Notes: a model not told the origin generated them from the sequence alone. A stretch of DNA of 64,000 nt from Chryseobacterium panacisoli (GCF_008274625.1 NZ_VTRU01000001.1:1488001-1552000); one strand, 5' to 3'. Positions 52,251 through 61,309 are shown, counted from the stretch's first letter. Numbers and translations are program-made.

Positions 52251-52313
52251 TTTGTATTCAGCTAGAGCAAATTTAATAAAAAACAATGGGCTCAAGTAAT
52301 ATATTCTATTGCT
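52251..52313 (+). repeat. Possible decayed REP-like module
   Basis: CAGCTAGAGC, a spacer, then ATGGGCTCAAG and TTCTATTGC resemble the left arm, the core and the tail of the REP-like family. Several mismatches break the palindrome. Low confidence. Confidence 0.35.
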
Positions 52314-52340
52314 AAATGCCCAAGCCTAAAGCAAAAAATT

Positions 52341-53480
52341 ATGAATTTTAATACCAAAGTAATTCACGGAGGGCAGCACCACGAGTCTGCAACAGGTTCT
52401 GTAAATGTTCCTGTATTTTTAACCTCTACGTTTGCACAGAAAAGCCCTGGAGTACATTCCGGATATGAATATTCAAGAGCTGCCAACCCTACAAGACAGG
52501 CACTGGAAGATTCTTTGGCAAGTATTGAAAATGGAGCGAGAGGTTTAGCTTTCGGTTCTGGTCTTGCTGCCATCGACTGTGTTTTGAAATTATTAAACCC
52601 AGGTGATGAAGTCATTGCTGTAGATGACCTTTATGGAGGTACTTACAGAATGTTTACAAGACTTTTTGAAAAATATCAGCTGAAGTTTACTTTCGTGAAT
52701 TTCGATGATGTTTCTAAAATAGCCGATGTTATCACTGATAAAACGAAACTGATCTGGGTAGAAACGCCTACCAATCCATTAATGAAATTGGTAGATATCA
52801 AAGCGGTTGTAGATATTGCTAAAGGAAAAGACATTTTGGTAGCAGTAGACAATACCTTTGCAACGCCTTATATCCAGAGACCTATTGATCTGGGTGCCGA
52901 CATCGTAATGCACTCTGCCACCAAATATCTGGGCGGACATTCTGATGTGATTGCGGGAGCTCTTATTGCTAAAGATGCTGAACTGGGAGAAAAACTTCAC
53001 TTTATTCAGTTTGCAAGCGGCGGTATTTTAGGACCTCACGATTCTTACCTTGTATTGAGAGGGATCAAAACACTGGCGTTGAGAATGCAGAGACATTCTG
53101 ACAATGGACTTGCAGTAGCACAATATCTTGAAAATCATCCTGCTGTTGATAAAGTAATTTATCCGGGATTAGAATCTCACCCTCAGCATGAATTGGCAAA
53201 ATCTCAGATGAAAGAAGCAGGAGGAATGGTTTCATTCACTTTTAAATCTGGAAAGAAAGAAGATGCGATTAAATTCTTAGAGAAAGTAAGAGTATTCACC
53301 TTAGCAGAATCTTTAGGAGGAGTAGAATCTCTGGCTAACCACCCTGCTCTGATGACTCACGCTTCAATCCCTGCAGAAAAACGTGCTGAACTGGGAATCA
53401 CTGATGATCTGGTTCGTCTAAGCGTAGGTATTGAAGATGCCGAAGATCTTATTGCAGATCTTGAGAAAGCTTTTTCTTAA
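52341..53480 (+). CDS. Cystathionine gamma-synthase/lyase (Cys/Met PLP enzyme)
   Basis: 379 aa. A Cys/Met-metabolism PLP-dependent enzyme: GGQHHESATGSVNVPVFLTST, YEYSRAANPTRQALED, the Schiff-base lysine K195 in MHSATKYLGGHSDVIAG and AESLGGVESLANHPALMTH. It builds or breaks cystathionine in methionine/cysteine metabolism; synthase and gamma-lyase activities cannot be separated from the motifs. It has its own hairpin terminator downstream. Confidence 0.93.
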   Translation: MNFNTKVIHGGQHHESATGSVNVPVFLTSTFAQKSPGVHSGYEYSRAANPTRQALEDSLASIENGARGLAFGSGLAAIDCVLKLLNPGDEVIAVDDLYGGTYRMFTRLFEKYQLKFTFVNFDDVSKIADVITDKTKLIWVETPTNPLMKLVDIKAVVDIAKGKDILVAVDNTFATPYIQRPIDLGADIVMHSATKYLGGHSDVIAGALIAKDAELGEKLHFIQFASGGILGPHDSYLVLRGIKTLALRMQRHSDNGLAVAQYLENHPAVDKVIYPGLESHPQHELAKSQMKEAGGMVSFTFKSGKKEDAIKFLEKVRVFTLAESLGGVESLANHPALMTHASIPAEKRAELGITDDLVRLSVGIEDAEDLIADLEKAFS

Positions 53481-53493
53481 CATACTATAAACT

Positions 53494-53528
53494 AAAATGA
53501 GAGGGGTTAATCAAATCCTTCTCATTTT
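53494..53528 (+). terminator. Terminator after the cystathionine enzyme gene
   Basis: AAAATGAGA (53494-53502) and TCTCATTTT (53520-53528) form a 9-bp stem. Confidence 0.75.
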
Positions 53529-53550
53529 ATTATAAGCACCAACCAATCAT

Positions 53551-53997
53551 ATGAAAAACACAAGAAAAGCAGTCATTTCCGACTTGCCTCAACTGGCTAA
53601 ACTATTTGACCAGTACAGAATATTCTATCATAAGACTTCAGATATTCCCGCCGCAACAAGTTTTCTTCAGGAAAGACTTGAAAATAAAGATTCAGAAATC
53701 TTTGTTGCAGAAGAAAATGGTAAGCTTACAGGTTTCGTACAATTATACCCGATATTTTCATCTACAAGAATGCAGCGCTACTGGCTGCTGAATGATCTCT
53801 ACGTGAATGAAAACCATAGAGGAAAAGGCTTTTCTAAAGAATTAATTGAAGAATCCAAAGAACACTGCCGTTCATCAAAAGCGTGCGGTATCCTTTTAGA
53901 AACAGGAAAAAGCAATGATATAGGGAATCAGCTGTATCCAGCCTGCGGATTTGAATTGTATGACTCTGTGAACTTCTACGAGTGGAGCAATTCATGA
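53551..53997 (+). CDS. GNAT family N-acetyltransferase
   Basis: 148 aa. It has FVAEENGKLTGFVQLYPIFS, the CoA motif LNDLYVNENHRGKGFSKELI and ACGFELYDSVNFYEW at the end. It is a single-domain GNAT enzyme with unknown substrate. Confidence 0.88.
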   Translation: MKNTRKAVISDLPQLAKLFDQYRIFYHKTSDIPAATSFLQERLENKDSEIFVAEENGKLTGFVQLYPIFSSTRMQRYWLLNDLYVNENHRGKGFSKELIEESKEHCRSSKACGILLETGKSNDIGNQLYPACGFELYDSVNFYEWSNS

Positions 53998-54129
53998 GTA
54001 ATAGGGAATTTTTGTAAAATGTATAAAATATTCAAAATACCTCTGTTCTTTATATCAATAACTCGAATCACAAATCTCGGAATTCGCACCCCGCACCTCA
54101 AGATCAACTTATAAAAACAAAAAAATAAT

Positions 54130-54642
54130 ATGACCGATTTTCAAAAATATATTCAAAGATATTTAGACCAAATCCCACCAGGAGACTGGTTAAATGAACT
54201 GCAGATATCAGCTGATAAAACCATAGGAATTTATTCTAACCTTACCGAAGAGCAGTCTACTTTTGCTTATGCAGAAGGAAAATGGACATTAAAAGGACTT
54301 CTACTCCATTTATCGGATACGGAAAGAGTCTTCCAATATAGAATATTAGCTTTCGCTAGAGGAGAGAAAAATAATCTTCCGGGATTTGATGAAAATGAAT
54401 ATGCCGATCAGTCTTTCGCCAGTGAAAGAACCCTTGAATCTCTTTTGGATGAATACAAACTGGTAAGAAAATCTTCTGAGATTTTATTAGAAACTCTTCA
54501 ACCTTCTGCTTTACAAAATACAGGTACAGCCAATGGCCATGAAATTACTGTAGAAACCATCGGAAAACTGATTGTAGGACACAATTATCATCACCTGAAT
54601 ATTATTGAGGAAAGGTATTTATCGAAGTTGGGATGGATGTAA
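54130..54642 (+). CDS. DinB-family protein
   Basis: 170 aa. Four-helix DinB fold with metal-ligand histidines in GLLLHLSDTERVFQYR (first) and IVGHNYHHLNIIEERY (paired). DinB-like proteins in this group often act as thiol transferases or have unknown roles. The gene ends 13 nt before the duplicated REP module. Confidence 0.85.
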   Translation: MTDFQKYIQRYLDQIPPGDWLNELQISADKTIGIYSNLTEEQSTFAYAEGKWTLKGLLLHLSDTERVFQYRILAFARGEKNNLPGFDENEYADQSFASERTLESLLDEYKLVRKSSEILLETLQPSALQNTGTANGHEITVETIGKLIVGHNYHHLNIIEERYLSKLGWM

Positions 54643-54654
54643 GAGATTAAAGTT

Positions 54655-54722
54655 AAGTTTTGGCTAAAGCCAAAGGATTTATTCTTTTTTTATTTAAATG
54701 GGCTAAAGCCCATTTCTATTGA
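54655..54722 (+). repeat. REP-like module R4 (left of transposase)
   Basis: AAGTTTTGGCTAAAGCC (54655-54671), a spacer, the palindrome ATGGGCTAAAGCCCAT (54698-54713) and the tail TTCTATTGA. Confidence 0.88.
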
Positions 54723-54777
54723 ATAAAATAAAATCTCTAATAATCTGTTGAATCATTTTAAATGTACCAGAAAGACA

Positions 54778-54844
54778 TCAATAGGAACGGGCTTCAGCCC
54801 GTTTTCACATTTTATACCATTTCAGTGGCTTTAGCCGAAACTTA
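54778..54844 (-). repeat. REP-like module R4' (inverted partner of R4)
   Basis: The reverse-oriented copy: TCAATAGGAACGGGCTTCAG, then CCCGTT, and at its far end GGCTTTAGCCGAAACTTA. With R4 it makes a head-to-head pair separated by 55 nt. Confidence 0.88.
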
Positions 54845-54879
54845 TTGAAAATAATATTATTTTTGATAAAACAACACAA

Positions 54880-55308
54880 ATGCCTTTTATCAAAATTTAT
54901 ATCCATCTTGTCTTCTCTACAAGAAACAGAGATCCTTTTCTCAATACATTCGACATACGTCTCAAGGTCTGGAAGCATATTAAAGAATATGCTACTGAAA
55001 AAGGAATATTTTTAGATATGATTAATGGATATTCAGATCATTGTCATTGCCTTATTTCTCTGGGATCAAACCAAAACATAGAGAAAATCGTACAATTATT
55101 AAAAGGTGAATCTTCTCATTGGATCAACAAGAATCAACTTACTATAGGGAAATTCTCATGGCAGGATGAATATTTTGCAGTGTCTGTTTCTGAATCAATG
55201 ATAGATCCTGTAAGAAATTATATTAGAAATCAGGAAAGGCATCATCAGAAAAAGAGTTTCAATGAAGAGTATGAGGAATTTATTCAAAAGTATAATTTTA
55301 AAATGTGA
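54880..55308 (+). CDS. IS200/IS605-type Y1 transposase (RAYT-like)
   Basis: 142 aa. The HUH motif is SDHCHCLISL (H54, H56), and the catalytic tyrosine is Y114 in DPVRNYIRNQERHHQKK. Other family signs are FIKIYIHLVFSTRNR, QLLKGESSHWINKNQ and FSWQDEYFAVSVSES. This single-strand-cutting fold is shared by IS200 TnpA and the REP-associated RAYT proteins. Flanking pairs of REP-like palindromes, duplicated on both sides, favour a RAYT-like role. The start is 35 nt after R4' and the stop 2 nt before R5. Confidence 0.9.
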   Translation: MPFIKIYIHLVFSTRNRDPFLNTFDIRLKVWKHIKEYATEKGIFLDMINGYSDHCHCLISLGSNQNIEKIVQLLKGESSHWINKNQLTIGKFSWQDEYFAVSVSESMIDPVRNYIRNQERHHQKKSFNEEYEEFIQKYNFKM

Positions 55309-55310
55309 TT

Positions 55311-55378
55311 AAATTTTGGCTAAAGCCGGTAGATTTGTTTCTTTTTATTTAAATGGGCTAAAGCCCATTCCTATTGAA
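55311..55378 (+). repeat. REP-like module R5 (right of transposase)
   Basis: AAATTTTGGCTAAAGCC (55311-55327), a spacer, the palindrome ATGGGCTAAAGCCCAT (55353-55368) and the tail TCCTATTGA. Near copy of R4. Confidence 0.88.
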
Positions 55379-55431
55379 TAAATAAAATCTCTAATAATCT
55401 GTTGAATCATTTTAAATGTACCAGAAAGACA

Positions 55432-55498
55432 TCAATAGGAACGGGCTTCAGCCCGTTTTCACATTTTACACCATTTCAGTGGCTTTAGCCGAAACCTA
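55432..55498 (-). repeat. REP-like module R5' (inverted partner of R5)
   Basis: Near-identical to R4': TCAATAGGAACGGGCTTCAG ... GGCTTTAGCCGAAACCTA. The 55-nt interval from R5 matches the R4-R4' interval almost base for base. Confidence 0.88.
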
Positions 55499-55585
55499 TC
55501 AACATCGTCACATTTACATTCTAATTTTTTGCCTGAAATCCACAGATTTTCTACCTTTATCCACTCTTTGAATTCACATACAATT

Positions 55586-56134
55586 ATGGAACATATTATC
55601 GAAATATTAAAATCCGGCGGAACAATCCTTTACCCTACAGATACCATTTGGGGAATTGGCTGTGATGCCACCAATATAGAAGCTGTCAATAAGATTTTTG
55701 ACATTAAGAAGCGCGAAAAAAACAAATCCATGATCATTCTTGTAGAATCTGAAAAAAGACTTCAGGATCTGGTGGATGTTCCTGAAATGGCATGGGACAT
55801 TATTGATCTTAGCGAAAAACCGGTAACTATTGTTTATGAAAATCCAAGAGGTTTACCCAAAGAACTTCTGGCCGAAGATGGAAGTATCGGAATCCGACTT
55901 GTAAAAAATGATTTCTGTAAAAAACTGATTACAAAACTGAACAAACCTTTGGTATCTACCTCAGCCAATTTCAGTGGTGAGAAAAGTCCATTGAAATTCT
56001 CTGATATTTCTGAGGAGATGATCAGTCTTGTAGATTATGCAGTGGAAGAAGACAGAGAAAAAGTTTCAAAATACGCTGGTTCTTCGGTAATCAAAATATG
56101 GAATGACAACAGAATAAAGGTTCTTCGGGAATAG
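55586..56134 (+). CDS. L-threonylcarbamoyladenylate synthase (Sua5/YciO/YrdC family)
   Basis: 182 aa from MEHIIEILKSGGTILYPTDT. The YrdC-domain motifs are GGTILYPTDTIWGIGCD, KKREKNKSMIILVES, SIGIRLVKNDFCKKLI and PLVSTSANFSGEKSPLKF. It makes the threonylcarbamoyl-AMP used for the t6A37 modification of ANN-decoding tRNAs, in the cytoplasm. An ATG at 55529 is in frame but adds residues unlike the family and lies next to the REP module. Confidence 0.92.
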   Translation: MEHIIEILKSGGTILYPTDTIWGIGCDATNIEAVNKIFDIKKREKNKSMIILVESEKRLQDLVDVPEMAWDIIDLSEKPVTIVYENPRGLPKELLAEDGSIGIRLVKNDFCKKLITKLNKPLVSTSANFSGEKSPLKFSDISEEMISLVDYAVEEDREKVSKYAGSSVIKIWNDNRIKVLRE

Positions 56135-56207
56135 AAATTCTGAACTTTTTTGTTTATTTTTTAGAGTCTTGTCAGTACATATCGGCAGGATTTCTTTTTT
56201 TTAATTC

Positions 56208-56215
56208 TATCTTTG
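56208..56215 (+). promoter_or_regulatory. -7 element of the NTF2-like gene
   Basis: TATCTTTG is an exact TAnnTTTG match, 26 nt before the ATG at 56242. Confidence 0.5.
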
Positions 56216-56241
56216 CAAACTCAACTCATAAATTATTTGCT

Positions 56242-56586
56242 ATGAATCATCAGGAATTTGCTCAAACGTGGATTAATGTGTGGAATTCTCATAATTTAGA
56301 GGCTATTCTCACTCATTATTCGGATGATATTGAGATTACAACTCCCATGATTGCGATAGCTACAGGCGGTAAAGAAAGTTCTTTAAAGGGAAAAGAAGCT
56401 GTCCGTGAATATTGGAGAAGGGCTTTGGATAAGTTTCCAGATCTTCATTTTGATCTTATTCATTCTACAGCGGGAGTAGGTTCGGTAGCATTATTTTATA
56501 AGTCGATTATGGATAAACATGCTGTTGAAGTTATGTTTTTTAATGAAGATGGAAAAATTAGTAAAATGTATGCTCATTATGATTAA
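56242..56586 (+). CDS. NTF2-like (SnoaL-type) small protein
   Basis: 114 aa. The cone-shaped NTF2 fold is suggested by FAQTWINVWNSHNLEAILTH, YSDDIEITTPM, LKGKEAVREYWRRALDKFPD and VEVMFFNEDGKISKMYAHYD. Such proteins are isomerase-, dehydratase- or ligand-binding-like; no catalytic residues can be assigned. Confidence 0.85.
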   Translation: MNHQEFAQTWINVWNSHNLEAILTHYSDDIEITTPMIAIATGGKESSLKGKEAVREYWRRALDKFPDLHFDLIHSTAGVGSVALFYKSIMDKHAVEVMFFNEDGKISKMYAHYD

Positions 56587-56623
56587 TGGATAACATACTT
56601 AGAAATTGTCACTATTATTAACG

Positions 56624-58042
56624 ATGAAAATTAATCTTAATCAAAATAAGAATTTAAAACTTTTTAAAATCATTTCTGAAGCAGCAGAAAGGAATAACCA
56701 GTCCGTTTATATTGTGGGCGGTTACGTACGAGACCTTCTGATGAACAGAAAAGCTTCTACAGATATAGACTTTGTAACGGAACAAAGCGGTATTGAGCTT
56801 GCCCAGAACGTAGCTCAGGATATAGATCCCAAATTAAAGGTTTCCGTATTCAAAACGTATGGAACAGCAATGATCAAGTATAAAGAACTTGATCTTGAAT
56901 TTGTGGGAGCAAGAAAGGAAAGTTATACTGAAAACAGCCGAAAACCGGAAGTTGAAGGCGGAAGCCTGGAAGATGACCAGAAACGAAGAGATTTCACCAT
57001 CAATGCGATGGCTATTTCTTTAAATAAAAATAATTTCGGAGAACTGGTGGATCCGTTCAATGGAGTTGAAGATCTTGAGAATGGAATTTTAAGAACTCCT
57101 TTGGAACCGGCTCAGACCTACTCTGATGATCCGCTGAGAATGATGAGAGCAGTACGTTTTGCTTCAACTTTAAATTTTAAAATTGAGGAAAACTCTCTGC
57201 AGGCAATTCAGCAGGAAGCGGAAAGAATCAAGATTGTTTCTATGGAAAGAATCATGGTGGAATTCAACAAAATCATGCTTTCTGAAAAACCGTCTGTCGG
57301 ATTGAGGCTCATGGAGCAAACCGGTCTTATGAAGCTGGTTATTCCGGAACTGATCGAACTGAAGGGAGTGGAAGAAGTAGAAGGACAAACACACAAAGAT
57401 AATTTTTACCATACGCTTGAAGTAGTGGATAATATTTCTGCGAATACCGATAATCTTTGGCTTCGTTGGTCTGCTTTGCTTCATGATATTGGTAAAGCGC
57501 CAACTAAGAAGTTTGTAGAAGGAACAGGATGGACGTTTCACGGACATGAATTTTTAGGTTCAAAAATGGTTAAAAACCTTTTCCAGCGATTGAAACTGCC
57601 TTTGGGAAGTGATATGAAATATGTTCAGAAAATGGTCAAACTTTCATCACGACCTATTGCTCTGATCACTGATGATGCTTCAGATGCTGCATTGAGACGA
57701 CTTTTATTTGATGCCGGTGAAAACCTTGAAGATCTTTTTACTCTTTGTAAAGCTGATATTACAACTAAAAATTCCAAGAAACAGGAGAAGTTCAAAAGAA
57801 ACTTTGAATATGTAGCAGTGAAGATCAAAGAAGTGGAAGAAAAAGATCAGGTAAGAAACTTCCAGCCACCTATTACGGGTGAAGAGATTATGGAAATGTT
57901 TAATCTTAAGCCAGGCCGTGAAATTGGTATTTTGAAAGAGAAAGTAAAAGAAGCCATTCTGGAAGGTGAAATACCCAATGAAAAAGAGGAAGCTACAAAG
58001 TTTGTGATTGCTGAAGCGGAAAAACTGGGATTAACAATATAA
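56624..58042 (+). CDS. cca: CCA tRNA nucleotidyltransferase with HD domain
   Basis: 472 aa from MKINLNQNKNLKLF. The class II nucleotidyltransferase motif is VGGYVRDLLMNRKASTDIDF, followed by FTINAMAISL, LRTPLEPAQTYSDDPLRMMR and RAVRFASTL, with a C-terminal HD domain (WSALLHDIGKAPTKK, FHGHEFLGS). It adds or repairs the CCA end of tRNA; the HD domain adds phosphohydrolase activity in some homologs. An ATG at 56606 is in frame but far from the usual start. A long terminator follows. Confidence 0.95.
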   Translation: MKINLNQNKNLKLFKIISEAAERNNQSVYIVGGYVRDLLMNRKASTDIDFVTEQSGIELAQNVAQDIDPKLKVSVFKTYGTAMIKYKELDLEFVGARKESYTENSRKPEVEGGSLEDDQKRRDFTINAMAISLNKNNFGELVDPFNGVEDLENGILRTPLEPAQTYSDDPLRMMRAVRFASTLNFKIEENSLQAIQQEAERIKIVSMERIMVEFNKIMLSEKPSVGLRLMEQTGLMKLVIPELIELKGVEEVEGQTHKDNFYHTLEVVDNISANTDNLWLRWSALLHDIGKAPTKKFVEGTGWTFHGHEFLGSKMVKNLFQRLKLPLGSDMKYVQKMVKLSSRPIALITDDASDAALRRLLFDAGENLEDLFTLCKADITTKNSKKQEKFKRNFEYVAVKIKEVEEKDQVRNFQPPITGEEIMEMFNLKPGREIGILKEKVKEAILEGEIPNEKEEATKFVIAEAEKLGLTI

Positions 58043-58062
58043 TTCAATCTATAGATAACATT

Positions 58063-58101
58063 AAAAATCCCGGCGGGATGTTCCATCCCGCCGGGATTTT
58101 T
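58063..58101 (+). terminator. Terminator after cca
   Basis: 17-nt perfect arms AAAAATCCCGGCGGGAT and ATCCCGCCGGGATTTTT around a 5-nt loop. Very strong and symmetrical; may work in both directions. Confidence 0.93.
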
Positions 58102-58121
58102 CAATCACAGATATAAAAACA

Positions 58122-58151
58122 AAGCCGGCCGGTTTCTTTGAAACAGGCCGG
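58122..58151 (-). terminator. Terminator of the B12 receptor operon
   Basis: CCGGCCGGTTTC and GAAACAGGCCGG pair with a bulge. The minus strand continues into TTTGTTTTT, about 50 nt past the stop of the beta-propeller gene. Confidence 0.75.
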
Positions 58152-58202
58152 AAAAAACACAAATGATGAAAAAATAAAAAATTATATTTTTAGAAGTAAT
58201 AA

Positions 58203-59261
58203 TTATTGTGGGTTCAGGAAAGTTCCGTTAGCACCAAGACCTCCTGTTTTAACGGATCCCATTTTGCTACCGGTAGCAGCTGAATATATTACCATTTCGC
58301 TTTCTGCTGTAAATTGCTTAACATCTGATGCAAAAATTCTTCCATCAATAACGTTAAATCCATAAAGCGTAAAATAAGGACCGCCATCTGCAGCTGTTAA
58401 TAATGGACTTGCAGGAACTGTTGGAGCAGCTAAACCTGTTGTATATACTTTATTGGCAGAGCTGAAGTAGATTTTATCATTATCAATCTGAAGATTTGTA
58501 GCACTTGGAATTCCTGTCAGTGTAATTACCGGTGTCATTGCTCCTGTACTTGTAATCTTGTAGATATAAGAATCTGTAGCTGTTGAAGAAACTGTGTAAA
58601 CATTAGATTTGTATGAAATAGTGCTGTTAATCTTACCATTCGGAATAGTAATTTCAGTCTTGCTGTCATTAGAAGTATTGATATAAGTAATCATATTTCC
58701 GAATCCTGATGTAGCATTCTGTACAAAGACATTTCCACCTGCTTCTACTGTTTTATCAGCCCCGCCTGTCATAGTGATTTTGCTTACAAATGAATAGTCA
58801 GAAACTTTATATTTCGTTACACTTGTTGCATTCGTAGAGAAATTCAGGTTGGCAACATAGATAAAGTCATTCGTAAAAGCAATTCCTCTTGGATTATCAA
58901 TCTGATCTGTAATAACTGCTAATTTCTTGAATGTATAACGGTCTACAACAACAATTTTGTTTGAGTTGTTGATTACAAGATAAGCCTTATTTCCGTTAAG
59001 ACCGATGGTCTGAAGAACGTCACCCAAAATTTCTTTATTGTTGTTATAACCATATACATCATCCTGCTTCATGCTTAAATCTCTTGTCAGGAATGTTACT
59101 TTAGCCCCCTGGCTGTTGAAATTCCCTTCATTAGAGATAAAGTATCCGTTCTGGTAAGTGATCGGAGACATTTCAAACTCTGCAGAGTCGCTTGTACATG
59201 AAGACATGTTAAACAATAAAACCACTGCAAATAATACAGTTAAAAGTTTAGTTATTTTCAT
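58203..59261 (-). CDS. Beta-propeller lipoprotein of the B12 uptake operon (BtuG-like role)
   Basis: 352 aa. The lipobox ends at C22 (LFNMSSCTSD). The body consists of YncE-like repeated strands: GYFISNEGNFNSQGAKVTFL, KAYLVINNSNKIVVVDRYTF, GIAFTNDFIYVANLNF and KSNVYTVSSTATDSYIYKI, a seven-bladed propeller pattern. It follows the cobalamin-riboswitch-controlled TonB receptor by 20 nt. In Bacteroides, BtuG is a propeller lipoprotein that captures B12 for BtuB; the same role is inferred here, although sequence identity was not tested. Confidence 0.85.
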   Translation of the reverse strand: MKITKLLTVLFAVVLLFNMSSCTSDSAEFEMSPITYQNGYFISNEGNFNSQGAKVTFLTRDLSMKQDDVYGYNNNKEILGDVLQTIGLNGNKAYLVINNSNKIVVVDRYTFKKLAVITDQIDNPRGIAFTNDFIYVANLNFSTNATSVTKYKVSDYSFVSKITMTGGADKTVEAGGNVFVQNATSGFGNMITYINTSNDSKTEITIPNGKINSTISYKSNVYTVSSTATDSYIYKITSTGAMTPVITLTGIPSATNLQIDNDKIYFSSANKVYTTGLAAPTVPASPLLTAADGGPYFTLYGFNVIDGRIFASDVKQFTAESEMVIYSAATGSKMGSVKTGGLGANGTFLNPQ

Positions 59262-59281
59262 AATTTATTCAATTTAATTTT

Positions 59282-61108
59282 TTAAAAATTTATTGCGGCA
59301 TACACGCTATAGTTTCTTTTCGGTAAAGGATAAAAAGAAACCGTTTTATAATAAGTATCCGTTAGATTATTCACTTTAAATCCTAAAGTATACTTGTTTG
59401 CCAGTGTTGCTGAAACTCCCATATTTAAAAGGAAATAAGGATCTATTGCTTCTGACCTTTTTTCATCACTTGTAGTATAAGTAACACCATTCAGCAGCCC
59501 CTGTGCGAAAAATTTAAAGAAACCATATTCATAATCTATATTGGCCATTCCTCTGTGCATGGGAACATAAGGTCTTTGCATTTTTGTTTCCTTATCAATA
59601 GATTTTGCGTAATAATATCCGGCATTAGCCCGGATTTTATGATTTCCCAATTGTTTGCTGAAAGACAACTGAGATTCCAGTCCGTAAGATTCAGATTTAT
59701 TCACATTATAAGCCTGCCAGTAGCCCAAAGCAGTCGGAAGCCATACAATAAGATCTGTAACGTTCATATAATAAGGAGACAAAGTAAGTCTGAAATCTCC
59801 CACTTTGAATTCATTCACCATATCAAACTGGGTAGATGTTTCCGGTTTTAGATCTTTATTTCCTCCCGGCTCATAATAAATATCATTAAATGACGGATAT
59901 CTGAAGTTTTTTGACACGTTAACGCTAACATCATACCATTTTGCAGCACTCCATTTTCCGGAGAATGAATACATCAACGGAGACTTCACATCTTCTACAA
60001 AATCTTTCTTGAATCCACCCTCAAAACGCAGGTCTTTAGTAGCAAAATACCTCAGCAACCCGGAAACAGAACCAATATTTCTACTGACACTGGATATTCC
60101 GCTCTGATATCCTTCCCCTTTATTGATCTGAAATTCTCCGATAAGATTAAAATTCCACTTAGAATTCAGGAAATAATTGAAATCATTTTTAAAGATATAA
60201 TTTTTCCCTGTTCCGCCACTGGATTTTGGCAGATTTAGCGAACCAAAATATTGAAAGTTTTCTTCTGTATAGGCAGCTTTAAAAGAGTTGCTAAACTTTG
60301 TTTTGTTCCAGTCCCAGGAAAGAAGACTTCTTATACTTTGAGTTTTATACTTTGTTTTTGTTCCCGTTTCTTCATATACAGGATAATGCTGTGAAGAATC
60401 GAAAAACTGGCTTTGCCACGAAATTTTATGATCGTTGGTTATTTTATAGGATGCACCTGCATTGAATGTGGTATTATAGTAATTACCGTTTCTGTTGATG
60501 TAGTTCAGATCACTTACCTCATAATTGTTTTCACTTACAGAATAATTTCCGGAAGCTTTAAAACTGAACCTATCATTGCTGTAAGACCCTTTTACAAAAT
60601 TATTATAGGTATTAAAGGAAGCTACTTCCGAAAATACGGAACCATGGAAACCTTTATTAAAATCAAGGGTATTATTCAGGTGAATACTTCCTCCGATAGC
60701 CCCACTTCCATACACTACACTTCCACCACCGGCTTTTATGCCGATCTGATCATAGCCAAACAAAGCAATATTATTGATGTCTCCCTGTCCTAAAAAACTG
60801 GAATTGATATTAATACCATTCCATACAAAGGCAGTCTGCTGAGCGGTAGTTCCCCGGAAAGACGGTGAAGAAACAGCTCCACGGCCATTTTCTTTGATAA
60901 AAACCTGTGACTGAAATCTCAGGAGCTCCGAAAGATTACTGGAGTTTTTCTCGGCCTCTTCTGCCGAAATTATTTTCACGGGATGAAAAAGTTTCACCCT
61001 ATTCATCTGGTTGTCGAAAACAAAAATAGTGTCGATGGTTTTCTCTTGTCCAAAAAGAAAACAGCCATAAGATGAAAAAAGCAGTACTAAAGATCTTTTT
61101 ATATCCAT
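59282..61108 (-). CDS. btuB: BtuB-like TonB-dependent vitamin B12 receptor
   Basis: 608 aa. A signal peptide (1-21, ending FLFGQ) precedes a plug domain (SNLSELLRFQSQVFIKENG, SSPSFRGTTAQQTAFVWNG, VYGSGAIGGSIHLNN). A 22-strand barrel has the TonB-receptor signature VSKNFRYPSFNDIYYEPGG and NLKPETSTQFD and ends AAINF. It lacks the N-terminal carboxypeptidase-like domain. A cobalamin riboswitch lies in its leader, so it most likely imports cobalamin or a corrinoid precursor. The ligand is inferred from the riboswitch, not from the protein alone. Confidence 0.9.
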   Translation of the reverse strand: MDIKRSLVLLFSSYGCFLFGQEKTIDTIFVFDNQMNRVKLFHPVKIISAEEAEKNSSNLSELLRFQSQVFIKENGRGAVSSPSFRGTTAQQTAFVWNGININSSFLGQGDINNIALFGYDQIGIKAGGGSVVYGSGAIGGSIHLNNTLDFNKGFHGSVFSEVASFNTYNNFVKGSYSNDRFSFKASGNYSVSENNYEVSDLNYINRNGNYYNTTFNAGASYKITNDHKISWQSQFFDSSQHYPVYEETGTKTKYKTQSIRSLLSWDWNKTKFSNSFKAAYTEENFQYFGSLNLPKSSGGTGKNYIFKNDFNYFLNSKWNFNLIGEFQINKGEGYQSGISSVSRNIGSVSGLLRYFATKDLRFEGGFKKDFVEDVKSPLMYSFSGKWSAAKWYDVSVNVSKNFRYPSFNDIYYEPGGNKDLKPETSTQFDMVNEFKVGDFRLTLSPYYMNVTDLIVWLPTALGYWQAYNVNKSESYGLESQLSFSKQLGNHKIRANAGYYYAKSIDKETKMQRPYVPMHRGMANIDYEYGFFKFFAQGLLNGVTYTTSDEKRSEAIDPYFLLNMGVSATLANKYTLGFKVNNLTDTYYKTVSFYPLPKRNYSVYAAINF

Positions 61109-61153
61109 ACTTTTTTACTTTTCCTCCGAAAGCAATCTGTTTTTTATTATCAT

Positions 61154-61305
61154 ATTGGCAGGTCTCCTGACTTTCGCATTCCGCTCCTTCCCGTTTTTAT
61201 ACAGTGGCTGTTTGCAGAAACTTTTGTTGCGATTTACAGTTGCGGGGACAGTCCGGGAGTTACACCCGATTCCCTTTTCATTCCAAAATACTGGAAACCA
61301 AAATT
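61154..61305 (-). ncRNA. Cobalamin riboswitch
   Basis: Reading the minus strand from about 61305, the leader contains AAAAGGGAA, the conserved CTGTCCCCGCAACTGTAA, the B12-box-like GCCACTGTAT, GGGAAGG and AGTCAGGAGACCTGCC. These are the ordered signatures of the adenosylcobalamin riboswitch. It ends about 45 nt before the BtuB-like ATG. Binding of B12 should repress expression of the receptor and its propeller lipoprotein. Confidence 0.96.
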
Positions 61306-61309
61306 TTTG

